64,000 nt of DNA from Planctomycetota bacterium (lineage in GTDB: Bacteria > Planctomycetota > UBA1135 > GCA-002686595): NCBI GenBank assembly GCA_028278425.1, contig JANQEJ010000251.1, positions 1 through 64,000 on the forward strand, written 5' to 3'. The position numbers and the translations under genes are program-made. The notes beneath the pieces are model-generated. The model made no database searches. It was not told the DNA's origin and saw only the letters and a list, made by a program, of their open reading frames with translations. This document shows positions 50,668 through 58,205 of the stretch, one piece after another; positions within the stretch are counted from its first letter, which is position 1; the number at the start of each line of letters is the position of its first letter.

Positions 50668-51549
50668 ATGAGCTCTCCCACGCGCCGTGAGGTTCTGGCG
50701 GGCGGCGCCGCGCTGGCCGCCGGCGCCGGCATCGCCCGCGGCCAGGAAGGCGAAGCCGCGGACAAGCCCGGCCGCACGCCGAAGACGCGCTTCGCCGCCA
50801 ACGTGGAGATGTGGTGGCGGAGCCTCCCCTTCCTCGACCGCATCCGCGCGGCGGCGGAGCTCGGGTTCCCCGCGATCGAGTTCTGGCCGTGGCGCGGCAA
50901 GGACGTCGACGCGATCGCGGAGCTCTGCGGCGAGCTCGGCGTCGAGGTCGCGCAGTTCACCGCCTGGGGCTTCACCCCGGGAATGAACGATCCCGCGAAC
51001 CACGAGCGGTTCCTCGAAGAGATCGAGGCGAGCTGTGCGACGGCCGAGACGCTCGGCGCGCGCAAGATGACCGTCGTCGCCGGCAACGACCGCGACGGAG
51101 TGTCGCAGGAGGAGATGCTCGCGCAGGTGACCGCGGGGCTGAAGCGCGCGGCGCCGATCGCGGAGCGACACGAGGTGATGCTGATCCTCGAGCCGATGAA
51201 CGTCCGCGTCGACCACCCCGGCCACTGCCTCTACGGGAGCGTCGACGCCGTGCGCATCTGCCGCGAAGTCGACTCCGCCTACGTCAAGATCAACTGGGAC
51301 CTCTACCACATGCAGATCAGCGAAGGCGACCTGACCGGCCGCCTGCGCGACGGGTTCGACCAGGTCGGCTACCTGCAGCTCGCCGACCATCCGGGTCGCA
51401 ACGAGCCGGGGACGGGCGAGATCCACTACCCGCGCGTGCTGCGCGCGGCCTACGAGCTCGGCTACCGCGACTACGTCGGACTCGAGTGCCGACCGAAGTC
51501 GGACGAGCTCTCCGCCGCGCGCGCGGTGCACCGCGCCGACCGCTGGTAG
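50668..51549 (+). CDS. Tat-exported hydroxypyruvate-isomerase-like TIM barrel
   Basis: 293 residues from ATG 50668 (AAAGGA upstream). The N-terminus carries a twin-arginine signal, RREVLAGGAALAAGAGIARG. The rest is a xylose-isomerase-like TIM barrel of the Hyi family. It opens with FAANVEMWWRSLPFLDRI, and the metal ligands are Glu in LILEPMN, Asp and His in INWDLYHMQ, His in LADHPGR and Glu in GLECRP. Cytoplasmic Hyi interconverts hydroxypyruvate and tartronate semialdehyde. Export of a folded metal enzyme by Tat is common in Planctomycetota, where such proteins may epimerise or isomerise sugars outside the cytoplasm. The exact reaction is unknown. Confidence 0.88.
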   Translation: MSSPTRREVLAGGAALAAGAGIARGQEGEAADKPGRTPKTRFAANVEMWWRSLPFLDRIRAAAELGFPAIEFWPWRGKDVDAIAELCGELGVEVAQFTAWGFTPGMNDPANHERFLEEIEASCATAETLGARKMTVVAGNDRDGVSQEEMLAQVTAGLKRAAPIAERHEVMLILEPMNVRVDHPGHCLYGSVDAVRICREVDSAYVKINWDLYHMQISEGDLTGRLRDGFDQVGYLQLADHPGRNEPGTGEIHYPRVLRAAYELGYRDYVGLECRPKSDELSAARAVHRADRW

Positions 51550-51569
51550 CGGCTTTTCCGCTGGCCCCA

Positions 51570-51575
51570 TAGACT
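51570..51575 (+). promoter_or_regulatory. -10 box of the second radical SAM gene
   Basis: TAGACT predicts a start near 51582, directly before GGAGGG (51582-51587). That is a very short leader with the Shine-Dalgarno at its 5' end. Confidence 0.4.
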
Positions 51576-51596
51576 TGCTCCGGAGGGCGAAAGACC

Positions 51597-53141
51597 CTGG
51601 GCAAGTCCATCTACATCGTCAGCCCCGACTCGGCCGTGCCGACCTACATCGGCGGCGAGCAGTTCGCCCACAACGGCTTCCCGCGGACGACGATGATGGC
51701 CGAGCTCTCCATCGCGACGGTCGCGGCACTCGCGCCCGACGACTTCGAGGTGCGGCTCTGCGACGCGACGTTCGAGGACGTCGACCTCGACGCGAACGCC
51801 GACTTCGTCGGGATCACGGGCAGAGTGAACCAGTGGCCCCACGGCCGGGAGCTCGCCGGCGAGTTCCGGCGCCGCGGCAAGACCGTGCTCATCGGCGGCT
51901 CGTTCGCTTCGCTCTCGCCCGGGACGGTGCGCCCGCATTGCGACGTGCTCGTGCGCGGCGAAATCGAGGAGATCGCCGGCGAGCTCTTCGGCGACCTGGC
52001 CTCCGGAGCGTGGAAGGACGAGTACGCCGGCGGGCGTCCCGAGCTCGACGGCACGAAGGTGCCGCGCTGGGACCTCTACCGCAACGAGCGGGCGCTGATG
52101 GGGACGGTGCAGACCTCGCGCGGCTGCCCGTTCGAGTGCGAGTTCTGCGACGTCATCGCCTACCTGGGCCGCCGGCAGCGGCACAAGCCGGTGGCGAAGA
52201 TCCTGGAGGAGTGCGACTACGTCTACTCGCTCGGCTACCGCAAGATCTTCCTGACCGACGACAACTTCACCGTTTATCGCGGGTTCGCGAAGGAGGTGCT
52301 CGGCGCGCTGGCCGAATGGCAGGCGGATCTCGCTGACGGGAAGGTCGAGTTTCTAACGCAGCTCTCGATCGACGCCGCGCGCGACGACGAGCTGCTCCGC
52401 ATGTGCGCGGAGGCCGGGCTGATCCACTCCTACATCGGCATCGAGACGCCCAACGAGGAAAGCCTGCGCGAGACGAAGAAGCGCCAGAACCTGGTCGACA
52501 TGACCGCCGCGCTCGAGAAGTTCGCCCGCTACGGCATCACGGTCGCCGGCGGATGCATCGTCGGCTTCGACCACGACGGGCCGGACATCTTCGAGCGCCA
52601 GTTCGAGTTCCTGCAGGGCACGCCCGTCCCGCACCTGACCGTCGGCTCGCTGACCGCGCCGGCGGCGACGCCGCTCGAGGCGCGGCTCGCCGCGGAGGGC
52701 CGTCTCCTGGCCGACGGCGCCGGCATCATCGCGATGCCCTGGAACTCCAACCTCGTGCCCGCGCAGATGAGCCCGGAGGAGCTCGTCGCCGGCGTCAAGT
52801 GGCTCGCGAACAACCTCTACGACCCGGCCAACTACGGGCGGCGCCTGCTGCGCTTCATCGAGCTCTACGAGGGGCCGCGCGACCCCGCGCACCTCGACCC
52901 CCGCGGCACCGGCCCGCTGCGCCCGGTCGACATGGACGCGATGCAGCTCCTGACGCACGTGCCCTCGCTCGGCTCCGAGGAGGCCCGCATGTTCCGCGAG
53001 GTCACGCACGCCGCGCGCGCGAAGCCCGGCGCGCTGAGCTACGTCGGCAACTTCCTCGTGCTCTACATGCAGGTGCGCTACATGTACGAGGCCGGGAGCT
53101 TCTGGGATCCGAGCCTCGTCGGCCGCCCGGTCTTCGCGTAG
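51597..53141 (+). CDS. B12-binding-domain radical SAM protein, possible CTG start
   Basis: About 514 residues if started at CTG 51597. That start gives an N-terminal strand (GKSIYIVSPDSA), as cobalamin-binding domains normally have, and it has GGAGGG 10 nt upstream. The first standard start in frame is GTG 51636, which would remove that strand. The B12 domain is followed by the radical SAM barrel with Cys177, Cys181 and Cys184 (GCPFECEFC in the CTG numbering). Later elements are DDNFTVYRGFAKEVL and GCIVGFDHDGPDIF. It is a distant relative of 43681-45276. Two B12-type radical SAM proteins within 8 kb is notable. Substrate unknown. Confidence 0.88.
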   Translation: MGKSIYIVSPDSAVPTYIGGEQFAHNGFPRTTMMAELSIATVAALAPDDFEVRLCDATFEDVDLDANADFVGITGRVNQWPHGRELAGEFRRRGKTVLIGGSFASLSPGTVRPHCDVLVRGEIEEIAGELFGDLASGAWKDEYAGGRPELDGTKVPRWDLYRNERALMGTVQTSRGCPFECEFCDVIAYLGRRQRHKPVAKILEECDYVYSLGYRKIFLTDDNFTVYRGFAKEVLGALAEWQADLADGKVEFLTQLSIDAARDDELLRMCAEAGLIHSYIGIETPNEESLRETKKRQNLVDMTAALEKFARYGITVAGGCIVGFDHDGPDIFERQFEFLQGTPVPHLTVGSLTAPAATPLEARLAAEGRLLADGAGIIAMPWNSNLVPAQMSPEELVAGVKWLANNLYDPANYGRRLLRFIELYEGPRDPAHLDPRGTGPLRPVDMDAMQLLTHVPSLGSEEARMFREVTHAARAKPGALSYVGNFLVLYMQVRYMYEAGSFWDPSLVGRPVFA

Positions 53142-53161
53142 CCCGTTCCCCCAAATGCGAA

Positions 53162-53188
53162 GCGAGCCGGACCTCGGGTCCGGCTCGC
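53162..53188. terminator. hairpin between convergent radical SAM and repeat-protein genes
   Basis: GCGAGCCGGACC (53162-53173), loop TCG, GGTCCGGCTCGC (53177-53188): a perfect 12-bp stem with a 3-nt loop. It can act on either strand. No strong T-run follows on the plus side; a short T-tract (CATTT) follows on the minus side. Confidence 0.65.
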
Positions 53189-53220
53189 AAACCTGCCGTC
53201 CTGTGCGACGTGGCTACAGG

Positions 53221-54093
53221 CTACTTCTTGAACTGAAGGATGCCCGTCTGGCCGTTCGGCGTTTCGATGAACAGCCGGTGGCTGAGACCCCGCTCGACCG
53301 GGACCGGCGGGAGGATCAGCGAGTTGGGCGGAAGCGCCTCGGTGGTGGCCGCCGCGCCGGAAGCGCTCACGCCGCCGCCGGGGACCAGGATGATCGGGCT
53401 GAACAGCGGATCGGTGGTCGGGGAAGCGCCGCTCGGGTTGGCTCCGCCGCCGGGGACCAGGATGATCGCGTTGAACAGCGGGTCGGTCGTCGGGGAGGCA
53501 CCGCTCGGGCTCGCGCCGCCGCCGGGGACCAGGATGATCGGGTTGAACAACGGATCGCTGGTCGGCGAGGAACCGCTGGAGCTGATGCTCGGCGGGTTGT
53601 GCGGCACGACGATCGCGCCGGGGACGGCGCCGCTGGTGGCGGCGGCCCCGGAGGGCGTGACGCCGAGGGCGACGAGCTCCGACGAGCCGTCCTCGCGCTC
53701 GGCGACGAGCGCGAACTTGGTGCCGCCCCTCGCGGCGAGGCGGATCTGAAGCTGCGTCGGCTTGTGGGCGATCGGCGACTGATCGGCAGAGGCCGACCCG
53801 TCGGCGATCGTGGGATCGTTGCCGCCGCCCGGAGGCAGGTGCGAGCCGTCCTTCGTGGCGACGAACGTCTGGTCGGCGGAGGCCGAGCCGTCGGCGATCG
53901 TGGGGCCGCTACCGCCGGCCGGCGGCAGGTGCGAGCCGTCCTTGGTCACCACCGCGACCTGGTCGGCGGCGGCCGAACCGTCGAGCGCCGGTCCCCCGGC
54001 CGGCGGCGTCTTCGATCCGATTCCCTCGAGAGCTGCGGCCGGAGCAGCGATCAGGGCGAGCGTGGCAAGCGCGAGAACTCTCATTTTCTTCAT
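53221..54093 (-). CDS. secreted repeat protein, family not recognised (member A)
   Basis: 290 residues. Signal peptide 1-21 (VLALATLALIAAPAAA). Three units of exactly 30 residues start at 38, 68 and 98, each with DGSxxADQ; the first two continue to TKDGSHLPP. The middle (~112-165) is a beta-rich domain (LQIRLAARGGTKFALVAERE). Three 24-residue units follow from 179 (TSDPLFNPIILVPGGGASPS and close copies), and the C-terminal strand is LFIETPNGQTGILQF. No cysteine. It is paralogous to the next gene. The Shine-Dalgarno GGAGGGG is very near ATG 54093; ATG 54084 is an alternative. Probably extracellular; function unknown. Confidence 0.85.
   Translation of the reverse strand: MKKMRVLALATLALIAAPAAALEGIGSKTPPAGGPALDGSAAADQVAVVTKDGSHLPPAGGSGPTIADGSASADQTFVATKDGSHLPPGGGNDPTIADGSASADQSPIAHKPTQLQIRLAARGGTKFALVAEREDGSSELVALGVTPSGAAATSGAVPGAIVVPHNPPSISSSGSSPTSDPLFNPIILVPGGGASPSGASPTTDPLFNAIILVPGGGANPSGASPTTDPLFSPIILVPGGGVSASGAAATTEALPPNSLILPPVPVERGLSHRLFIETPNGQTGILQFKK
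53341..53560 (-). repeat. tandem 72-bp coding repeats in the secreted protein gene
   Basis: Three consecutive 72-bp copies encode the 24-residue unit with IILVPGGG. The GGGGACCAGGATGATCG phrase on the plus strand recurs at about 53391, 53451 and 53525. Near-identity between copies indicates recent expansion. Confidence 0.7.
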
Positions 54094-54227
54094 CCCCTCC
54101 TTCGTTGGGAAGCGGGCTCCAGCCGGTAGGAAGAACTCCTCTGCGTTGGCCCGGCGCTCAGGGCCGGAAAAAGAAAAGGACCGAACGCGTCACGTTTCGG
54201 TTTGCCCGATTTGTCCGGGCAGGGGGC

Positions 54228-54268
54228 AAAAAGAGGCCGGGCCGACCCCGTGGAGGGCCGGCCCGGCC
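54228..54268 (-). terminator. intrinsic terminator of secreted repeat protein B
   Basis: Minus-strand stem GGCCGGGCCG/CGGCCCGGCC (arms 54259-54268 and 54235-54244) followed by CTCTTTTTG (Ts at 54232-54228). It lies 25 nt after the stop codon of the gene ending at 54293. Confidence 0.8.
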
Positions 54269-54292
54269 GTTCTGAGTCGCTCTGGGCGTCGC

Positions 54293-54988
54293 CTACTTGG
54301 AGGAGGCGTACCCGATGCCTTCCTGCGTCTCGAAGATCAGGAGGTAGTTGACTTCCGGCCGGTACTCGACGGGGGGCAAGACGATCTTGCCGGGGATCTG
54401 GCCGGTCGTCGGGGCCATCGAGCCGGCCGCGCTCGAGGCCTTCGCGCCTCCCCGGAACACGGGCCGGTCCCCGGGGGTCAGCGGATCGGAGATCTGCGGG
54501 CCCTCGTCCTCCGTCTTGAGCGGGTCGTCGGGGGCCTTGCTACCCGTGAGGGTGGGCACGAACGGCGGATCGACGATGACGCCGGGCACCTGACCGCTGG
54601 TCGGCGCGGCCGACGCGCTCGCGATCCCCGCGGCGAGAAGCTTGGCGTCCCCGTCCTTCGAGAGCGCGAGGAGCTGGTAGGCCGAGCCCGCTTCGAGGGC
54701 GACCGAGAACCGGATGAGCTGGCCCTTGCCGGCAAGCTGGCCGGAATCGGCCGACGCCGAAGCGCTCGAGCCACCGCCGGAAGCCGGCGGCAGGTGCGAC
54801 CCGTCCTTCGTCACGATGGGCACCTGGTCGGCCGCCTTCGAGCCGTCGAAGACGTACTTTGCGTCGTCGGCCGGCGGGAGGTGCTCGCTGCCTCCGTGAT
54901 GGTTTGTCTGTGCGAAGACCGGGGAAACCGCCAGAGCGAGGCTTGCGGCCGCGGTCGAGAGGGCGAGTTTCTGCTGCATGATCTTCAT
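54293..54988 (-). CDS. secreted repeat protein, family not recognised (member B)
   Basis: 231 residues from ATG 54988, with AGGAGGGG 4 nt upstream. Signal peptide 1-~25 (LALSTAAASLALAVSPVFA). One copy of the family motif is present (DGSKAADQVPIVTKDGSHLP), preceded by a partial HLPP. The middle beta-rich domain (LIRFSVALEAGSAYQLLALS) and the strand PTSGQVPGVIVDPP match member A. The C-terminus (LLIFETQEGIGYASSK) also matches. No cysteine. An intrinsic terminator separates it from member A, so the two are separate transcripts. Tandem duplication is likely. Confidence 0.85.
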   Translation of the reverse strand: MKIMQQKLALSTAAASLALAVSPVFAQTNHHGGSEHLPPADDAKYVFDGSKAADQVPIVTKDGSHLPPASGGGSSASASADSGQLAGKGQLIRFSVALEAGSAYQLLALSKDGDAKLLAAGIASASAAPTSGQVPGVIVDPPFVPTLTGSKAPDDPLKTEDEGPQISDPLTPGDRPVFRGGAKASSAAGSMAPTTGQIPGKIVLPPVEYRPEVNYLLIFETQEGIGYASSK

Positions 54989-55116
54989 CGGACCCCTCCT
55001 GTGGGGCATGGGGGTGGTGGGTGGTTCCATCTCCAAGGAACGACACCGACGGGGAGAACCCGCCAGGTTTCACCCTCCAGCCGAGGAGACCCGTAGACCG
55101 AGCGCGGGAAGCGCCC

Positions 55117-56715
55117 CTAGAGATGGTCCGCCACGAAGGCGGCCCAGTGTTTCTCGAACTCCGCGATATCGATCTGACCCCAGGAGGCCTCGATGGCGTT
55201 CTTCCAGATCTCCTTCTTCTTGTCCGGCGTGGCGCTGAAGCGGTTCACGTCCCGCTCCGCTTCGGTGAGCTCACGGCCATCCGCCTTCGCGCGAGCCTCC
55301 CGCTCCGCGAGGATCTCGTCGTACGCCGCCTGGAAGCCCGCGTTCAGCGTGGTGACGTAGTTCGGGATGATGTCGGCGTATTCCTTCTTCCAGAACTTGC
55401 CGGGGACCTTCTTCTGCGCGCCTTGCCGGAGCATGAAGACGATCGACCAGGACTGGGAGTAGGAGTCGATCTCCTTGGCCTGCCACTCGGGGTGCGAGTA
55501 GTTGATGTGTTCCTCGAGCGGCGTGTACGTGCCTTCCTTCACCATCCTCTTGATGAAATCGTAGCGGTTCAGGTTGCCGGGCATCTTGCGCTTGATCGTG
55601 ACCTTCTTGCCCGTGAACTCCGCGGCGCCGTAGTAGTCACCGTGCCCCTCGTCGAACCAGCGGTGCGCCTCGGACTGGTTGAACAGGAAATGACAGTACT
55701 GGTGAAAGGCCTCGTGGCTCATCACCGCGTAGGTCATGTTGGGGTCGATCGCGGTCGAGTTGTAGAGCACGAGCTCGGTCGTGAACGGGTTGAACCACCC
55801 CGCGACGTTCCGGTCGGTGTTGCCGTACTTGTGGAACTCCTCCTCGGTGTTGCAGACGCGCACGATGGAGACGTGGTCGAAGTCCTTCGTCGGGGGGAAG
55901 TCCTTCTCGTAGACGTTGCGCGACTTCTCGAGCCGCTCGATCACCTTCTTGATGAACTTCTTGTTGTCCGAGTTCGTGACGATGATGAACTTCTTCGAGG
56001 GTGTCGGGAGAGCGGTCCACCCCTCCAGCTTCTCCTCCTTCTCCTTGTGGTAGGCGAGACGCTCCTCGTAGCTCGCCTCGCTGCCGACCGCCGCCAAGCT
56101 CTTCTTGCGCTTGATCTCGGCAAACGTCTTGGCCGACTTCGCGGGCGTCTTGCCCCACTTCTTCTCGTGCTCCTCGGGGAAGACGTAGACGAGATGGATG
56201 TCGGCGTCGGAGAGCGGGAAGCTCCACGTGTCGACCACGAGCGGGATGCCGTAGCTCGCCGTCCGGGCCGTCCAGACGCGGTGCTGCGCGACGAATTTTC
56301 CGACCTTCTTCTCCTCGTCGACCTTGGGATTCTTCCTGTCGAGGCCCCGGTAATAGGCTTCCAGGTACGCGCCCAGGTCGTCGCGGACCTTGGACTCGGA
56401 AACGCTGCGATCCTCGCCTTCCGCCTCGCTCCGCACGGTGCGCTCCTCGAAGCGGAGCACGACCGTGTCGACGCTCACCGTCAGGGACTGGCTCCCCGAG
56501 CGCACGGTCAGGTCCTTGCCGTCCATCTTGCAGATGATTCCGAGCTCGGCTTCCTGCGGCTGCGGCGGCACCGCCACGGAGTCCTCCGGCGGCTTGAACT
56601 TGTAGCCGTACTGCTCGTCCTCGAAGTGCTTCCTCGCGAGCTTCTGGGCGCCCGGCAGCGCGGCGAAGACGCAAGCGGCTGCGGCCAGGAGCGCAAGACG
56701 GCGGAGATGGATCAT
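55117..56715 (-). CDS. secreted gluzincin (DUF1570-like), member 1 of tandem pair
   Basis: 532 residues from ATG 56715. The signal peptide (LALLAAAACVFAALPGAQ) starts here, and earlier in-frame codons lie outside any signal. The N-terminal half is lysine-rich and mixed alpha/beta. The peptidase core has SHEAFHQYCHF near residue 345 and the third ligand Glu in RWFDEGHGDYYG. It resembles the Planctomycetota DUF1570 family; target unknown. It is transcribed after the similar gene at 56809-58200 with 93 bp between. Sequence similarity is restricted to the metal-site region, so this is not a recent duplicate. Confidence 0.82.
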   Translation of the reverse strand: MIHLRRLALLAAAACVFAALPGAQKLARKHFEDEQYGYKFKPPEDSVAVPPQPQEAELGIICKMDGKDLTVRSGSQSLTVSVDTVVLRFEERTVRSEAEGEDRSVSESKVRDDLGAYLEAYYRGLDRKNPKVDEEKKVGKFVAQHRVWTARTASYGIPLVVDTWSFPLSDADIHLVYVFPEEHEKKWGKTPAKSAKTFAEIKRKKSLAAVGSEASYEERLAYHKEKEEKLEGWTALPTPSKKFIIVTNSDNKKFIKKVIERLEKSRNVYEKDFPPTKDFDHVSIVRVCNTEEEFHKYGNTDRNVAGWFNPFTTELVLYNSTAIDPNMTYAVMSHEAFHQYCHFLFNQSEAHRWFDEGHGDYYGAAEFTGKKVTIKRKMPGNLNRYDFIKRMVKEGTYTPLEEHINYSHPEWQAKEIDSYSQSWSIVFMLRQGAQKKVPGKFWKKEYADIIPNYVTTLNAGFQAAYDEILAEREARAKADGRELTEAERDVNRFSATPDKKKEIWKNAIEASWGQIDIAEFEKHWAAFVADHL

Positions 56716-56808
56716 GGTTCTCGGCTCGGGTGTCTGAGGGGTTGCGCCGGGGGCGCGACATCCTACGGGGACGGCGCGCGGCGCCGTGTCGGACAAGCGT
56801 AAGAGCGG

Positions 56809-58200
56809 TCAGAGCGTGCTGAGCCAGAACTCGAAGTCGTCCGCGAGCAGCGTCAGGTCCTTCTCGAACAGGGAGAGGAAGAGCTCGTGCGCCGGGGCCG
56901 CGTTCGTGGAGCGCAGGTTGTTCTTCTCCGCGCCGAGCGCGGCGCCGGTCGCCATCGTCTCCCAGCGACGGAACCGCTCCGCCGTCTCCTCGCCGGCCTC
57001 GTAACGCAGGAAGCGGACGAAGGCCCAGGACTGCGCGTAGAAGCGCCACGCGCCCGACTTGTCCGCAGCCGCGAAGAGCGGCGCGGCCTCCGCCGTCAGC
57101 ATCTCGCGCAGGGGGATCAACGCCTCGGTGTTCCGCAGGGAGTCCATTCGGTGCGGCGCGAGGAAGCCGCCCGGCTTCAGCTTCTTGCCGTTCCACTCGA
57201 AGCTGCCCTGCCCGCCGTAGGTCTCGGCCAGGCCCTCCGCGTACCAGTCGGGGAGCACCGCCCGCGTGACGCCGTAGTGGAACAGGTGCGTGAGCTCGTG
57301 GAGCACCAGCCCGCGCAGGTCGTCGTCGGACTTGCCCGCCGCGCAGACGACCGCGACGTACGTCTGGCGGTCGGCGACGCCGTCCGCGCCGAGCAGCACG
57401 CCCAGGCCGGCGCCGCGCAGGTACTCCTCGAACGTCCCGCGGTCGGGGAAGACGAAGAGCTCCATCCGCTCGACCGGGCTCCCGGCGAGGTCCTTCTCGA
57501 GGATCGGGAGCAGCGCCTCGCCCAGCGCGTGGAGGTCGTTGACGAGCTCTTCCCCGAGCGGGCTCCGCACGCGGAGCTCGTCGGAGGTTGCCTCGTAGAT
57601 CGCGTCGAAGGAAGGGAGGTTCGCGAGGAACTCGTCGCGGATGTAGAGCCGGCCGTTGATCGTGACGGCGTCCGCCAGGATGAGCTCGGCCAGGTCCTCG
57701 GGCACGGTGCCCTTCTCCAGCTTGATGCGGCCCTTCTTGTCCAGCTCGATCGGGTCGCCGTTCCACTTGAGGATGCGCTCGTAGACGGACTGCGCCTCCT
57801 CGACGAGGTCCTTGCCGTGGGCCCACTTCGCGAGCTCGAGGTGCTCGCGCAGGTCCGCCTTCCGCGCGGACTTCGCCTTCTTGTTGTAGGTGTTGACGTG
57901 CGCCGCGCGCGGCGGCTTGCGCTCCTTCTGCCAGAACTCGCCGTCGAGCGCCTGCATCTTCGCCAGCGCGGTCTTCGACGGCTTGTGGCGATCGTCGGAG
58001 AGCTCCAGCGCGTACAGCACCTCGGCCGTCGACTGGGGAAGGAGCTCCACGTTCCAGCACCACTTCGCCAGGTCGTAGTGCCGTCGCGCGCAGCCGACGA
58101 GGCACAGGTCGCGCTTCAGCCGGAACTGCTGGCGAAGCTCGTCGTCCTGAGCGGCGACGAGGGGAGCTAGAACGAGAAGGACCGCCGCGGCGGGGGACAT
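56809..58200 (-). CDS. secreted gluzincin (DUF1570-like), member 2 of tandem pair
   Basis: 463 residues from ATG 58200. The signal peptide is SPAAAVLLVLAPLVAAQ. After a helical N-terminal domain with a Cys pair near CARRHYDLAKWCW, the peptidase has HELTHLFHYG near residue 310 and Glu in WYAEGLAETYGG, the HExxH..E gluzincin pattern. The start overlaps a region where TACCCT (58213-58208) sits 7 nt before the ATG; no usable Shine-Dalgarno exists (AGGGGG is adjacent to the ATG). It is 5 bp downstream of the FG-GAP gene. Function is probably proteolysis of an envelope protein. Confidence 0.82.
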   Translation of the reverse strand: MSPAAAVLLVLAPLVAAQDDELRQQFRLKRDLCLVGCARRHYDLAKWCWNVELLPQSTAEVLYALELSDDRHKPSKTALAKMQALDGEFWQKERKPPRAAHVNTYNKKAKSARKADLREHLELAKWAHGKDLVEEAQSVYERILKWNGDPIELDKKGRIKLEKGTVPEDLAELILADAVTINGRLYIRDEFLANLPSFDAIYEATSDELRVRSPLGEELVNDLHALGEALLPILEKDLAGSPVERMELFVFPDRGTFEEYLRGAGLGVLLGADGVADRQTYVAVVCAAGKSDDDLRGLVLHELTHLFHYGVTRAVLPDWYAEGLAETYGGQGSFEWNGKKLKPGGFLAPHRMDSLRNTEALIPLREMLTAEAAPLFAAADKSGAWRFYAQSWAFVRFLRYEAGEETAERFRRWETMATGAALGAEKNNLRSTNAAPAHELFLSLFEKDLTLLADDFEFWLSTL

Positions 58201-58205
58201 GCCCC

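Noticed and set aside
53391-53541. Repeated GGGGACCAGGATGATCG phrases as a CRISPR-like array
   Set aside because: They are in-frame codon copies of the 24-residue IILVPGGG unit of a secreted protein, with no unique spacers.
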